Below, in pieces: positions 1 to 10,600 of a stretch of 19,441 nt of DNA (position 1 is its first letter; each line of letters begins with the position of its first letter). Source of the DNA: Symbiodinium natans (taxonomy: Eukaryota; Sar; Dinophyceae; Suessiales; Symbiodiniaceae); assembly GCA_905221605.1 (NCBI GenBank), contig CAJNDS010001421.1:1-19441 (forward strand), given 5' to 3'. A program made the position numbers and the translations under genes. The notes beneath the pieces were generated by a model. That model did no database searches, was not told where the DNA came from, and was given only the letters and a program-made list of their open reading frames with translations.

Positions 1-790
1 GACTCGGCTGCAAAGCTGGAAAGCTGATCGCCAACCAATTAAGGAGAATCCCGGGCGACTCGGCTGCAAAGCTGGAAAGCTTATCGCCAACCAATTAAGG
101 AGAATCCCGGGCGACTCGTCTGCAAATCTCAGCTGGAAAGCTGATCGCCAACCAATTAAGGAGAATCCCGGGCGACTTGGCTGCAAATCTCAGCTGGAAA
201 GCTTAGCGCCAACCAATTAAGGAGAATCCCAGGCGACTCGGCTGCAAATCCCAGCTGGAAAGCTTATCGCCAACCAATTAAGGAGAATCCCGGCCGACTC
301 GGCTGCAAAGCTGGAAAGCTTATCGCCAACCAATTAACGAGAATCCCGGGCGACTCGGCTGCAAAGCTGGAAAGCTTCTCGCCAACCAATTAAGGAGAAT
401 CCCAGGCGACTCGGCTGCAAATCCCAGCTGGAAAGCTTATCGCCAACCAATTAAGGAGAATCCCAGGCGACTCGGCTGCAAATCTCAGCTGGAAAGCTTA
501 TCGCCAACCAATTAAGGAGAATCCCAGGCGACTCGGCTGCAAATCTCAGCTGGAAAGCTTATCGCCAACCAATTAAGGAGAATCCCGGGCGACTCGGCTG
601 CAAATCTCAGCTGGAAAGCTTATCGCCAACCAATGAAGAGAATCCCAGGCGACTCGGCTGCAAATCCCAGCTGGAAAGCTTCTCGCCAACCAATTAAGGA
701 GAATCCCAGGCGACTCGGCTGCAAATCTCAGCTGGTAAGCTTATCGCCAACCAATTAAGGAGAATCCCGGGCGACTCGGCTGCAAAGCTG
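1..790. repeat. Tandem satellite A (56/61-bp units)
   Basis: About 13 head-to-tail units run from the window edge, so the array probably extends further left. Short units are 56 bp (starts at 1 and 57). Longer ones are 61 bp (starts at 113 and 174) because of a 5-bp insertion after CTGCAAA. The conserved core is AGCTGGAAAGCTTATCGCC, followed by AACCAATTAAGGAGAATCCC and a GACTCGGCTGCAAA linker. Units differ by only a few substitutions, which suggests recent homogenisation. The array stops inside a unit at about 790, where satellite B begins directly. No coding function is evident because the unit length does not preserve frame. Confidence 0.95.
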
Positions 791-2807
791 CTTCCAAGAG
801 CTGGAAATCCTTATCCTGGTGCATTTTATGAAGGAGAACTACCTGGCAAGGCCTTCCAAGAGCTGGAAATCCTTATCCTGGTGCATTTTATGAAGGAGAA
901 CTACCTGGCAAGGCCTTCCAAGAGCTGGAAATCCTTATCCTGGTGCATTTTATGAAGGAGAACTACCTGGCAGCCTTCCAAGAGCTGGAAATCCTTATCC
1001 TGGTGCATTTTATGAAGGAGAACTACCTGGCAAGTCCTTCCAAGAGCTGGAAATCCTTATCCTGGTGCATTTTATGAAGGAGAACTACCTCGTCCAAGAG
1101 CTGGAAATCCTTATCCTGGTGCATTTTATGAAGGAGAACTACCTGGCAAGGCCTTGCAAGAGCTGGAAACCCTTATCCTGGTGCATTTTATGAAGGAGAA
1201 CTACCTAGCAAGGCCTTCCAAGAGCTGGAAATCCTTATCCTGGTGCATTTTATGAAGGAGAACAACCTGGCAAGGCCTTCCAAGAGCTGGAAATCCTTAT
1301 CCTGGTGCATTTTATGAAGGAGAACGACCTGGCAAGGCCTTCCAAGAACTGGAAATCCTTATTCTGGTGCATTTTATGAAGGAGAACTAACTGGCAAGGC
1401 CTTCCAAGAGCTGGAAATCCTTATCCTGGTTCATTTTATGAAGGAGAACTACCTGGAAAGGCTCTTATCCTGGTGCATTTTATGAAGGAGAACTACCTGG
1501 AAAGGCCTTCCGCGAGCTGGAAATCCTTATCCTGGTGCATTTTATGAAGGAGAACCACCTGGTAAGGCCTTCTGCGAGCTGGAAATCCTTATCCTGGTGC
1601 ATTTTATGAAAGAGAACTACCTGGAAATGCCTTCCGCGAGCTGGAAATCCTTATCCTGGTGCATTTTATGAAGGAGAACTACCTGGAAAGGCTTTCCGCG
1701 AGCTGGGAATCCTTATCCTGGTGCTTTTTTCTGAAGAAGAACTACTTGGAAAGGCCTTCCGCGAGCTGGAAATGCTTATCCTGGTGCATTTTATGAAGGA
1801 GAACTACCTGGAAAGGCCTTCCAAGAGCTGGAAATCCTTATCCTGGTGCATTTTATGAAGGATAACTACCTGGAAAGGGAAATCCTTATCCTGGTGCATT
1901 TTATGAAGGAGAACTACCTGGAAAGGCCTTCCGCAAGCTGGAAATCCTTATCCTGGTGCATTTTATGAAGGAGAACTACCTGGAAAGGCCTTCTGCGAGC
2001 TGGAAATCGTTATCCTGGTGCATTTTATGAAAGAGAACTACCTGGAAATGCCTTCCGCGAGCTGGAAATCCTTATCCTGGTGCATTTTATGAAGGAGAAC
2101 TACCTGGAAAGGCTTTCCGCGAGCTGGAAATCCTTATCCTGGTGCTTTTTTCTGAAGAAGAACTACTTGGAAAGGCCTTCCGCGAGCTGGAAATGCTTAT
2201 CCTGGTGCATTTTATGAAGGAGAACTACCTGGAAAAGCCTTCCGCGAGCTGGAAATCCTTATCCGGTGCATTTTATGAAGGAGAACTACCTGGAAAGGCC
2301 TTCCAAGAGCTGGAAATCCTTATCCTGGTGCATTTTATGAAGGAGAACTACCTGGAAAGGCCTTCCGCGACCTGGAAATCCTTATCCGGTGCATTTTATG
2401 AAGGAGAACTACCTGGAAAGGCCTTCCGCGAGCTGGAAATCCTTATCCTGGTGCATTTTATGAAAGAGCTACCTGGAAAGGCCTTCCGCGAGCTGGAAAA
2501 GGCAAGGCCTTCCAAGAGCTGGAAATCCTTATCCTGGTGCATTTTATGAAGGAGAACTACCTGGCAAGGCCTTCCAAGAACTGGAAATCCTTATTCTGGT
2601 GCATTTTATGAAGGAGAACTACCTGGCAAGGCCTTCCAAGAGCTGGAAATCCTTATCCTGGTGCATTTATGAAGGAGAACTACCTGGCAAGGCCTTCCAA
2701 GAGCTGGAAATCCTTATCCTGGTGCATTCTATGAAAGAGAACTACCTGGCAAGGCCTTCCAAGAGCTGGAAACCCTTACGCTGGTGCATTTTATGAAGGA
2801 GAACCAC
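791..2807. repeat. Tandem satellite B (62-bp units)
   Basis: About 32 units of 62 bp (for example starts at 791 and 853). The consensus contains AGCTGGAAATCCTTATCC, TGGTGCATTTTATGAAGG and AGAACTACCTGG. Two subfamilies are visible. Units carrying CCAAGAGCTGG and CTGGCAAGG occupy about 791-1450 and 2500-2807. Units carrying CCGCGAGCTGG and CTGGAAAGG predominate between. A segment from about 1480-1830 is duplicated 421 bp downstream, including a rare CTTTTTTCTGAAGAAGAAC variant at about 1725 and 2146. Open frames inside the array are by-products, since 62 is not a multiple of three. Confidence 0.95.
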
Positions 2808-2951
2808 GTTTGCTTGTCCTCAACCTGAATGGGGGCCATGTGCCAGGTGCTTATGCTCAACCAGAATGGGGTGCAGCCGAGTCGCTTCAGTCAACACAAA
2901 GTCCTGACACCAGCAATTCCTGTTTGCTTGCCTCAACCTGAATAGGGGCCA
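2808..2951. repeat. Short direct repeats beside satellite B
   Basis: A roughly 30-bp element at 2808-2838 (beginning GTTTGCTTGTCCTCAACC) recurs at 2922-2951 with one deleted and one substituted base. A shorter relative, CTCAACCAGAATGGGG, lies between them at about 2856-2871. The elements sit exactly where satellite B ends. They may be the remains of another, shorter repeat family. No coding or regulatory role can be assigned. Confidence 0.7.
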
Positions 2952-2971
2952 GCGTTTACCGCTCACACCGT

Positions 2972-3097
2972 GCGCTTTGGCTCAATATGAACAGCCTTAA
3001 GTCTTCATCCACAGCCATTTCGGGCGCAAGCCTCTGTCACCGCAAAAGGTCTTGAGAGCATTTTCGCATCCCTTGTTTCTCAGCTCAACTGATGCGA
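2972..3097 (+). repeat. Diverged duplication, copy 1 (pairs with 3670-3820)
   Basis: This stretch shares ordered anchors with 3670-3820. GCGCTT.GGCTCAAT opens both copies, TTAA(A)GTCTTCATCC follows, and both end with TTGTTTCTCAG then (C/G)TC(A/G)ACTG(A/G)TGCGA. The intervening sequence has drifted and the spacing differs (126 versus 151 bp). TTGTTTCTCAG looks like a pyrimidine-rich 3' splice site. The pair may therefore be an old duplication of an intron end plus exon start. In this copy the frame matching copy 2 meets a TGA soon after the AG. Confidence 0.55.
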
Positions 3098-3528
3098 GTT
3101 GCAATGGCCAACCGCTGCGGCTGTTGGGGGGCCTGAACTGCGAGCTGAAGTGGGACGGTGGCCCGATCGCAAATTTGCGGACCATGGCCGGCCACGTCGC
3201 AGGCTCTGTGCGCTGGACAGCTGCTGGGCTGAATGAACCGGAAGCCCACAAATACCGTATTGCCATGCTGTTTCGACCTGTGAGCTTCTAGGCCCTTCAG
3301 AACGTCACGGTCGGCGACGTCATCTCAGCCATGGGATCTGAAGCCCATAGTCACGAAGCACTGTCGCGGCAGACGCATCTGGCAATCCTGATCAACGGAC
3401 GATGGCAGCCAGAAGAGCAGCCAGTGGCCGGACCGTTTCTTCTCTTAGAAAAGCTGCCGCGATGCAGGCTACGGCACAAGCAGTCGCTGGCAGAACATCT
3501 GTTTCACGCCAATCTTCATTCGCTCTGA
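3084..3528 (+). pseudogene. Exon-like frame broken by one in-frame TAG
   Basis: After a candidate acceptor AG at 3082-3083, one frame stays open to a TAG at 3289-3291. The same frame then reads on to a second stop at 3526-3528, so only a single stop splits about 148 codons. The first ATG in frame is at 3184. The upstream part includes a segment reading KWDGGPIANLRTMAGHV, and the downstream part includes THLAILINGRWQPEEQP. I recognise no family. It could be a decayed host exon, a gene fragment carried by the neighbouring Helitron, or chance openness in GC-rich DNA. Genuine stop readthrough is possible but unsupported. Confidence 0.3.
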
Positions 3529-3669
3529 CTCTCAAAATTCCACAGAAACGGCCGGTCATGGGCTACTCGCTTCTTCTGTGCATTGTTGAGCCATGTTGCA
3601 CCTCTTTCTTGAGCTTGTGAGAAGGTAGGGACGGCCGAGCCTTCCCGTGCTTTTTGTTGCTTGTGCAGC

Positions 3670-3820
3670 GCGCTTGGGCTCAATTCGAATCGTTTTAAAG
3701 TCTTCATCCGTGTCCCGCTGCGGCCAGGCAACCATTGGGGTACAAATCTCAATCGTCGCAGCTGTTCGTTTCGTTTTTGGAACATGGCCGCTGTCTTGTT
3801 TCTCAGGTCGACTGGTGCGA
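3670..3820 (+). repeat. Diverged duplication, copy 2 (pairs with 2972-3097)
   Basis: Counterpart of 2972-3097 with the same ordered anchors. It ends at TTGTTTCTCAG (3796-3806), after which the 205-codon acidic frame opens. This makes the AG at 3805-3806 a plausible 3' splice site for that frame. Confidence 0.55.
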
Positions 3821-3824
3821 CAGC

Positions 3825-4442
3825 ATGCTCGAAGACACGTGCGAGGACTTGGAGAGCAGAGACCACTCGATTCGCGACTCCGAACAGGCGGACTTCGAGG
3901 ACGGGTTCGACGACTGGGACTGGGTCGACAGTGAGATGCAGCGCGAAGCCGAGGAAGATGCGCGTGAGAGAGTACAGTGGAGCAAAGAAATGGAAATCCA
4001 GAATGAATACCGCCAGCGTCTCGCCAACATGACGGTGAAGTACCTGAACATGCAAGGTAGCGAAATCCACACCTCGAAGCCTTATCCACTCTGCCATGTC
4101 GAACCGTGCGAGTCTTTCCGGGAAGCCTGGCTGCACACTTTGCACGAAGGAAACAGCCCAGATCGCCGTCTCTCCCTGCGCCAACTACGTCTCAGACGAC
4201 AAGAAATTAAGAAGCCTATCCCGGCGGAAACGCTGCAATATCGCAGCGCCAGGGAAGTCTTGCTTCACGATTTGGACAGCGGTCCTGCAGGACCCATCCC
4301 CCTCGACACCACGAAGCTGGTCTTGGGCGGGGGCGTGATCACAGACACCTGGAGCTGGCGTGAACTGTTGGGTCACAGCTTGAGCAACGACGTCGTGCAC
4401 GTGCAAGTTGTCTACATCTCAGAGAAAGCCACAGGCCCGTAG
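3825..4442 (+). CDS. Acidic protein with a possible ubiquitin-like C-terminal half
   Basis: An open frame of 205 codons from the first in-frame ATG. The frame is open further upstream through a candidate splice acceptor at 3796-3806, so the true protein may begin in an earlier exon. The first 60 residues are strongly acidic (Asp/Glu-rich, for example DFEDGFDDWDWVDSE). The middle is basic and Arg-rich. The last 45 residues contain TTKLVLGGGVITD, then TWSWRELL, then NDVVHVQVVYI. That pattern of a beta strand, a G-x-x-(V/L)-x-D turn, a short helix and a final H-V-x-V-V strand resembles the second half of ubiquitin-like folds. No clear first half is visible, and there is no diglycine end. It lies 207 bp upstream of the Helitron gene on the same strand. 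It could be a host gene exon or a fragment captured by the element. Expression is unproven. Confidence 0.4.
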   Translation: MLEDTCEDLESRDHSIRDSEQADFEDGFDDWDWVDSEMQREAEEDARERVQWSKEMEIQNEYRQRLANMTVKYLNMQGSEIHTSKPYPLCHVEPCESFREAWLHTLHEGNSPDRRLSLRQLRLRRQEIKKPIPAETLQYRSAREVLLHDLDSGPAGPIPLDTTKLVLGGGVITDTWSWRELLGHSLSNDVVHVQVVYISEKATGP

Positions 4443-4649
4443 AGCTGCCCATGTGAGTACGTTATGTCTCAGCAAGACAAGCCTGCAGAGCTCCAGTGTG
4501 TGCCACGAGAAAGAAACTGAGCAGCGAGCAAAGGCAGGACAGCTTTGTAAGTGCTCGAGCATGGCTTCTCAAGTTGCTTCACTGAGCCTGCTGCAGTGTT
4601 TCGGATACAGCCCCTAGGTGCAAAATCTGAGGATTCAGGATTCGTTGCC
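4443..4649 (+). other. Gap before the Helitron gene with candidate splice donors
   Basis: No gene lies here. Two consensus-like 5' splice donors occur, GTGAGT at 4453-4458 and GTAAGT at 4547-4552. A pyrimidine-rich AG, GTCTCAG, ends at 4472. An in-frame TAA at 4548-4550 precedes the Helitron frame, and the frame between it and the ATG at 4650 contains no other ATG. The donors could belong to an intron joining the upstream acidic frame to something else, but no convincing pair can be made by eye. Confidence 0.25.
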
Positions 4650-7600
4650 ATGGCCCCTTGTCATCGGTGCGGCTTCGGGACAAGGAGCGGCAGAGGACAG
4701 GGATGGTGCAGCAATCCGCAGTGCCGCCAAGCCGAAAAAGAGGAGTGCCTGGCCCAGAAGAGCGCAGAGAAAATTGTTTGGCAGCAACAACGGGCAGCGC
4801 AGGGAGCGGGCAGTCGTGGACCCTTGCGCGAAGAGAACAGCAGAAAGGCAGAGCGCCGACAGCTGCATGAGGAAAGGGCGCGGGCAAAGGCAGAGGAGGA
4901 AGCAGGCGGCCGTGGACCTTTGCGTGAAGAAGACAGCAAAGAAGCAGAGCGCCGACAGCTGCGTGAGGCAAGGGCGCGGGCAAAGGCAGAGGAGGAAGCG
5001 GGCGGCCGTGGACCTTTGCGGGAAGAAGACAGCAAAGAAGCAGAGCGCCGACAGCTGCATGAGGCAAGGGCGCGGGCAAAGGCAGAGGAGGAAGCGGGCG
5101 GCCGTGGACCTTTGCGGGAAGAAGACGGCAAAAGGGAAGAGCGCCGACAGCTGCGTGAGGCAAGGGCACGGGCAAAGGCAGAGGAGGAAGCGGGCGGCCG
5201 TGGACCTTTGCGGGAAGAAGACAGCAAAGAAGCAGAGCGCCGACAGCTGCGTGAGGCAAGGGAGCGGGCAAAGGCAGAGGAGGAAGCGGGCGGCCGTGGA
5301 CCTTTGCGGGAAGAAGACGGCAAAAGGGAAGAGCGCCGACAGCTGCGTGAGGCAAGGGCGCGGGCAAAGTCAGAGGAGGAAGCGGGCGGCCGTGGACCTT
5401 TGCGGGAAGAAGACAGCAAAGAAGCAGAGCGCCGACAGCTGCGTGAGGCAAGGGAGCGGGCAAAGGCAGAGGAGGGAGTGGGCGGCCGAGGGCCCAGGCC
5501 CATCGCCTCGGAGATTCAGCAGCAGGGCTACCCTTTTCCAGACGAGGACACCTTGACCCAGGAGCAGGCACAAGCCCATTACTTGGCTTTTGCGCGGAGC
5601 TGGAGTAGATTTGGCCTTTCTCGCGTGTGCCAGAAGTGCCAGACTCTAACACCAGGGAGGCACTGCAGAACAGCCAAAGGAAGTGGCCAGCTGCTCTGCA
5701 GGAATTGCCGCGAGAATCGCACCAAGGTGGTTTTGCCAATCCCGGCCCCCATCCCAGAAGCACTGCAAAGTCTGCAACCCATCGAGCAGCATCTCCTCGC
5801 CATGGCACGCATCTCGCAGGTCTTGTTGGACAAGCTGCCATCAGGCGGCCCGAGCGCGCAGTGGGGTCGCATGTACGCAGTGCTCATGCAGGATCCTTTC
5901 ATCTGCGACGTCCTCGAAGGCGCCACTTTGGAAGAAGACGGTACAGTGCTGGTCGAGGGCGTGGACGGCATGACCGCATCACCAGCGCGTTTGGAGCACC
6001 TACACGCGGCCTTGCAGGCCTTGAAGGAACTGCACTGCCTCTATCAACGGAGCCCGGCAGTGGACAGAGCTCTGGCGAGAATGGCTGCCATCCTCGCCAA
6101 CAAGACATCCGCTGCGGCTGCGGTGCCAACAGACCCACTTGCGGGAACAGAAGCAAACCAAGAGATCGAGATGACATACCTGGTGCCGAAGCAATTCCAG
6201 GCCCCAAAAGCCGACGTACAAGATTTGCGAAAAGTGCGAGGATCCGCAGACCTCAGCGATGGCATGGATGCAAAATTCTTCCCACACTTGTTTCCCACCG
6301 GCACAGGAGGCTGGAAGAACGACAACGGAAGCTTTTCCCAATATGCCCGGAAGCGTCTGCTGAGCCTGGATTCCCGCTTCGAAGCGTCCACGGCCTACAT
6401 CATGTGGCTGCTGGAGATGCAGACCAAGAAGCGACTTTCCGGAAACATCAACGTCCGGATCGGCAACCAGCGGGTGCCCTACGGCAGTAGCGACTACGAG
6501 AACGGTAGCCGTCAGGTGTATGCTGCCTTGCGGGACATGCCTGGCACGCAGCCGTACCTGTACGCCAAGAAGGGAGTGGCGCTCAACATGTACGAGCAGC
6601 TTGGCGCTCCCAACTTCTTCATGACACTGTCCTGCCACGCGCGCCAGCCTGCGTTGCTCCTCGCGGCTATCTCGGCACGGCTGCTGCGGCTGCATCCCGA
6701 CCGCCCTCAGGCAGAACTGGAGCAGCACGCTGCGGAGATCCTATTCCGCTACCAGAATGACAAGAACTTCACTTGGGATGGGTTGTCGCCCAACCAGTTG
6801 TGCAACCAGCAGCCGGCAGTGGTAGCGCGACAATTCATGCACCAAGTCTCTCAGCTGATGTGGTGGCTGTCCAGCACGCGCGGTCCGAAAGTCCACCTGC
6901 ACGAAGATGCTGATCCACAAGATGGAGTCGAGGAGAACGACTGCGAGGACGTGGAGGACGACGCCCAGGCACCCGCCACGGATTTTGCAGGCCTTCATCG
7001 CCGCATGCGCAAGGAACGGCCTCCTTTCAAAGTGTTGGACTACATCATTCGCATAGAATGGCAAAAGCGGGGCTACCCCCACGCTCACATCCTGCTTTGG
7101 ATCGAAGAGTGGGCCAAAGCAACGCAGCAGCCAGACAAGATGGCGCCCGACGGCGAAGACTCCGAACAAGCAGCAGAGACACCGGTTCCAGACTGGTCTG
7201 ACGAAGAGGCCATGGAGAACTTCATCCCCAAGTGTGCGGAGGACCTCAGCGACAAGTACATCTGCACCAAGTCCCCGAACACGTGGCGCCAATCCCACCG
7301 CGTACCACCCAGAGATAGAGAAGTGAACGCAAAGCTGTCCGCAGAGGTGGTGCACAACCACACGCCATATTGCGGCATGTACTCAGAAGGCGCCTGTCGA
7401 TTTGGATTTCCACATGATGCAGAGCCCCGGACTCGGCGTCGAACATCGCAGGAGCAGTACGCCAACAGCCGCTGGAAGAGCAGCCTTGCGACGAGACGAG
7501 TGAAGGGAGACAGCATGATGGGACAGTACAACATTCGAATCTTGAGAAGGTGGAGGGCAAGCATGGACCTGCAGGTCATCTGCGAGCTCACCAGCGCCAG

Positions 7601-10600
7601 TCGGTACATACTGGGCTACACTTTCAAGTCGGAGGAGGATCGCGAAGCGCAGCGGCGAATGGAAAACATCCTTGCCATCCTAACAAGTCAGAGCGCAGGC
7701 GCCGGCCTCGACAATCAGAAGATCTACAAGGCAGCCCACGCGGCGTTGCAGGGCAGGACCACGTCGACCTTCGAGGCATGCCACCTTCTGCTGGGCTTCC
7801 CGATCATCGAATTCTCCAGGGACAACGTCTGGGTACAGGTGGGGCCTCCAGACACCTGGACAGTGTGGGTGCCCAAGCATGAGGAACAGGTGGCCTTGCA
7901 GCAGCCCACTGACTACCGCAACAAGAAGATGCGCCAAGGTGGGAACCTGCCTGTTGCTCATCACTGGTACCGGGAAATGCAAACCACCTTCGGTGAACAT
8001 GAGACGACCTTGCCAGTGGAAGGCAGGGAGCCGGTTTCCTGTCGGTTTAGTGAAGTCACCTTCCTGGACTTTTGCGCGGCTTTCAAGTACATCGGCGTGC
8101 AAGAACCACAGCCTCGCAGGCGCCCTGCAATCGTCGGCTACCAGAACTTCAACCCGGACGAGGAGGCCGAAGCTTTCTACTACTCCAAGTTGCTGCTGCA
8201 CCTGGTGTGGAAGGAACCTGGAGATTGGCTGTTGGAGCAGGATGCAGGAAGCCATGCAGCAGCGTTCCAGCGCATCGCCCGAGACGTGCGCGGCCACCCA
8301 GACTTCCTTCGGTCGAGATGCTTCCCTCAGCTAGATGGCACCGTCGACGCCGCCCGCAAGCTGCAGGCCGTACAAGCGACGATGTACATGAAGGCCAAGA
8401 TGCATCCGGCAAACCTGCGGGACGGCTGGGCCAACAGCAAGGTTGCCGAGGAGAACTACAAGGATTCCTTGCAAATATTGGAGGCACTGAAGGAGCGGTA
8501 TGGAGGAGACATCGACTTCCTGGCCCCGGACTCTGTGCCCACCGGAGCTGCCCTCAATGCCTTTGCGCCGGTCGAGGAAGGCGAAGAATCATTCGAGATG
8601 TTGACGGTTGAGAACCCCTGCCCGGAGACCACGCGCCAGTGCCAAGCCATGGAGCACATCGTCCAGTCAGTTCTGAGGCAGCCGAACACCAAGGACACGC
8701 AGAATACTCAGCGTCTGCACATGCTCCTCCACGGGCCCGGCGGCAGCGGCAAGTCCGTGGTGGTACGCGCAGCAGCTCACGTCCTGCGGCAAAGCAAGAA
8801 AGGATGCATCATAGCGGCGCCCACGGGTGTGGCAGCATTCAACATCAACGGTGTCACCCTCCATCAATGTTGCTTGCTCCCCGTAGTGAACCAAAGCCAC
8901 GGCAAGGCCTGCGACATGCCGCTGCCGGACCGCCAGAAGTTAGCCACTCTCAGAGACATCTGGTCGAAGGTCAGCGTTCTGTTCGTTGACGAGATGAGCT
9001 TCATCCCCTCCTGGATGTTGGAGCGTCTGGATCAGCATCTCCGTCTTGCCAGAGATCTGCAAACCCTGCCCTTCGGAGGACTGCACGTCATCTTTGCCGG
9101 GGACCTGTATCAGTTGCCTCCACCAAGCGGGCTGCCGGCCTTCGCCAGCCGGCTTTGGCTGCTCTTCCAGCTCTGCGAGTTAGAAGGAAACCAGCGGGCC
9201 GCACGCGACCCAGCCTGGGCCGCTCTGCTGGCACGCGTTCGGGTGGGACAGCAGACCGACGCCGACATTGAGGTGCTGCGGAATATGGTGATCAAGAAAG
9301 GCAGCAAGAAGCGGCCCGCCCCGAAAGCCGTGAACCTATACGCCACTCGCCAAGCAGTCGCCGAAAGCAACCGCCGCTACAAGGAAGAGCACGTCTTGAA
9401 CACAGGAGAACAGCTACACGATTGCCCAGCTGTCGACACCAACGTCAAGACCGGTGTGCCGCTGTCTCCAGATGCCGTCTGGGCCGAGCCGGAGAACACG
9501 GGTGGCTTGGTAGGCCTGCTGCAGGTGGCCATTGGGCTCCGTGTCATGCTCAGATACAACATCGACGTGCGAGATGGCTTGGTCAATGGCGCCTGTGGCA
9601 CGGTGGAGCACATTGACACCGAGAAAGCCGGCGGGGAAGTCGAGAGGATCTGGGTTTCTTTCGAGAAGAATGCTGGGGCCACTTGGCGAGCAGAGCACGA
9701 AACCTCCTGCGTGGCAATCTCGAGGCGCTCGGCCACGTACCTTGACAGAGACGGCAGCAAGGCATCGAGGCATCAATTCCCGCTCGTTCTCGCCAAAGCC
9801 ATCTCGATCCACAAGAGCCAGGCAGCTACCTGTAAGGACGGAGCGCATACCCGCCTCGATCACACCATCTTCGCAGAAGGTCAAGCCTACGTCGCCCTGA
9901 GCCGCTGCCCCGAACAGGCACTCTGCAGCTTGGAGCTCTTCAACCCCAAGGCTTTGCGGTTCAACGCCAACGCAGAGTGGGCCCTGACCAAGCTGAAGGC
10001 GCAGCAAGCCGACCGGGACGGCCCGGATCTCTGGAAGGCGTTGTTCAAGCCGGAGCAGAACAAGGAGTTCTATGAAAGACGACTAGCTGAGATGGGGACG
10101 CCCGACTGGAACCGTCTCAAGCCAGACCACGGCGAGCGCATCGAGCGGCCCTGGTGTTGTGCACTATGCGGCACGGAGGCTCCCAACACCAAAGCTGCCA
10201 TCAAGGCTCATAAGCGCAAGTGCCCGGCCAAGCCACCAGCCAAGACGAACGCCAAAAGCAAAGCAAAGGCCAAAGCAAAATGCAAAGCAAAGTTCGTCTT
10301 CATGGGCCTAGGCAAACGGGCTGCAGAAAGCTCTTGCGCGGCCGGGTCTTTGGCCAAGATGCAACGGACAGGCAGCCGACCCGATCAAGACACACCTGCA
10401 GGCCTGTATTTTGAGGCGCAAGAGCAAGCTCTCTGCGGCATGCACGCCCTGAACATGGCCTTGGGGGCAGCCTTCTTCACTGAAGCGGACATGGACAACG
10501 CCGTGCAGGTTGTCCTCGAAGAAGGTGGGGTGGAACGAGGTGAAGCTGCAGAGGACCACGCGGCGCCAGGTGGCTTCTACTCCTCGGAAGTGCTTGCGCA

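Noticed and set aside
2142-2796. Open frames of 135 and 65 codons with repeated LEILILVHFMKEN peptides
   Set aside because: They fall entirely in satellite B. The 62-bp unit shifts frame each copy and the frames are open only because the unit lacks stops.
1-2807. CRISPR array
   Set aside because: Units are directly tandem with no unique spacers between repeats, and the setting is eukaryotic.
2968-2985. Possible relict of the dinoflagellate spliced leader (CCGT....TTTGGCTCAA)
   Set aside because: Only the last ten bases and the first four fit, with the middle wrong and two bases short. The same stretch is explained by the duplicated GGCTCAAT.GAA element nearby. A similar weak match at 3014-3028 (AGCCATTTCGGGCGCAAG) has extra bases.
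4579-5841. Minus-strand frames of 420 and 280 codons over the Helitron N-terminus
   Set aside because: Shadows of the 96-bp in-frame repeat. The plus-strand frame carries all recognisable motifs.
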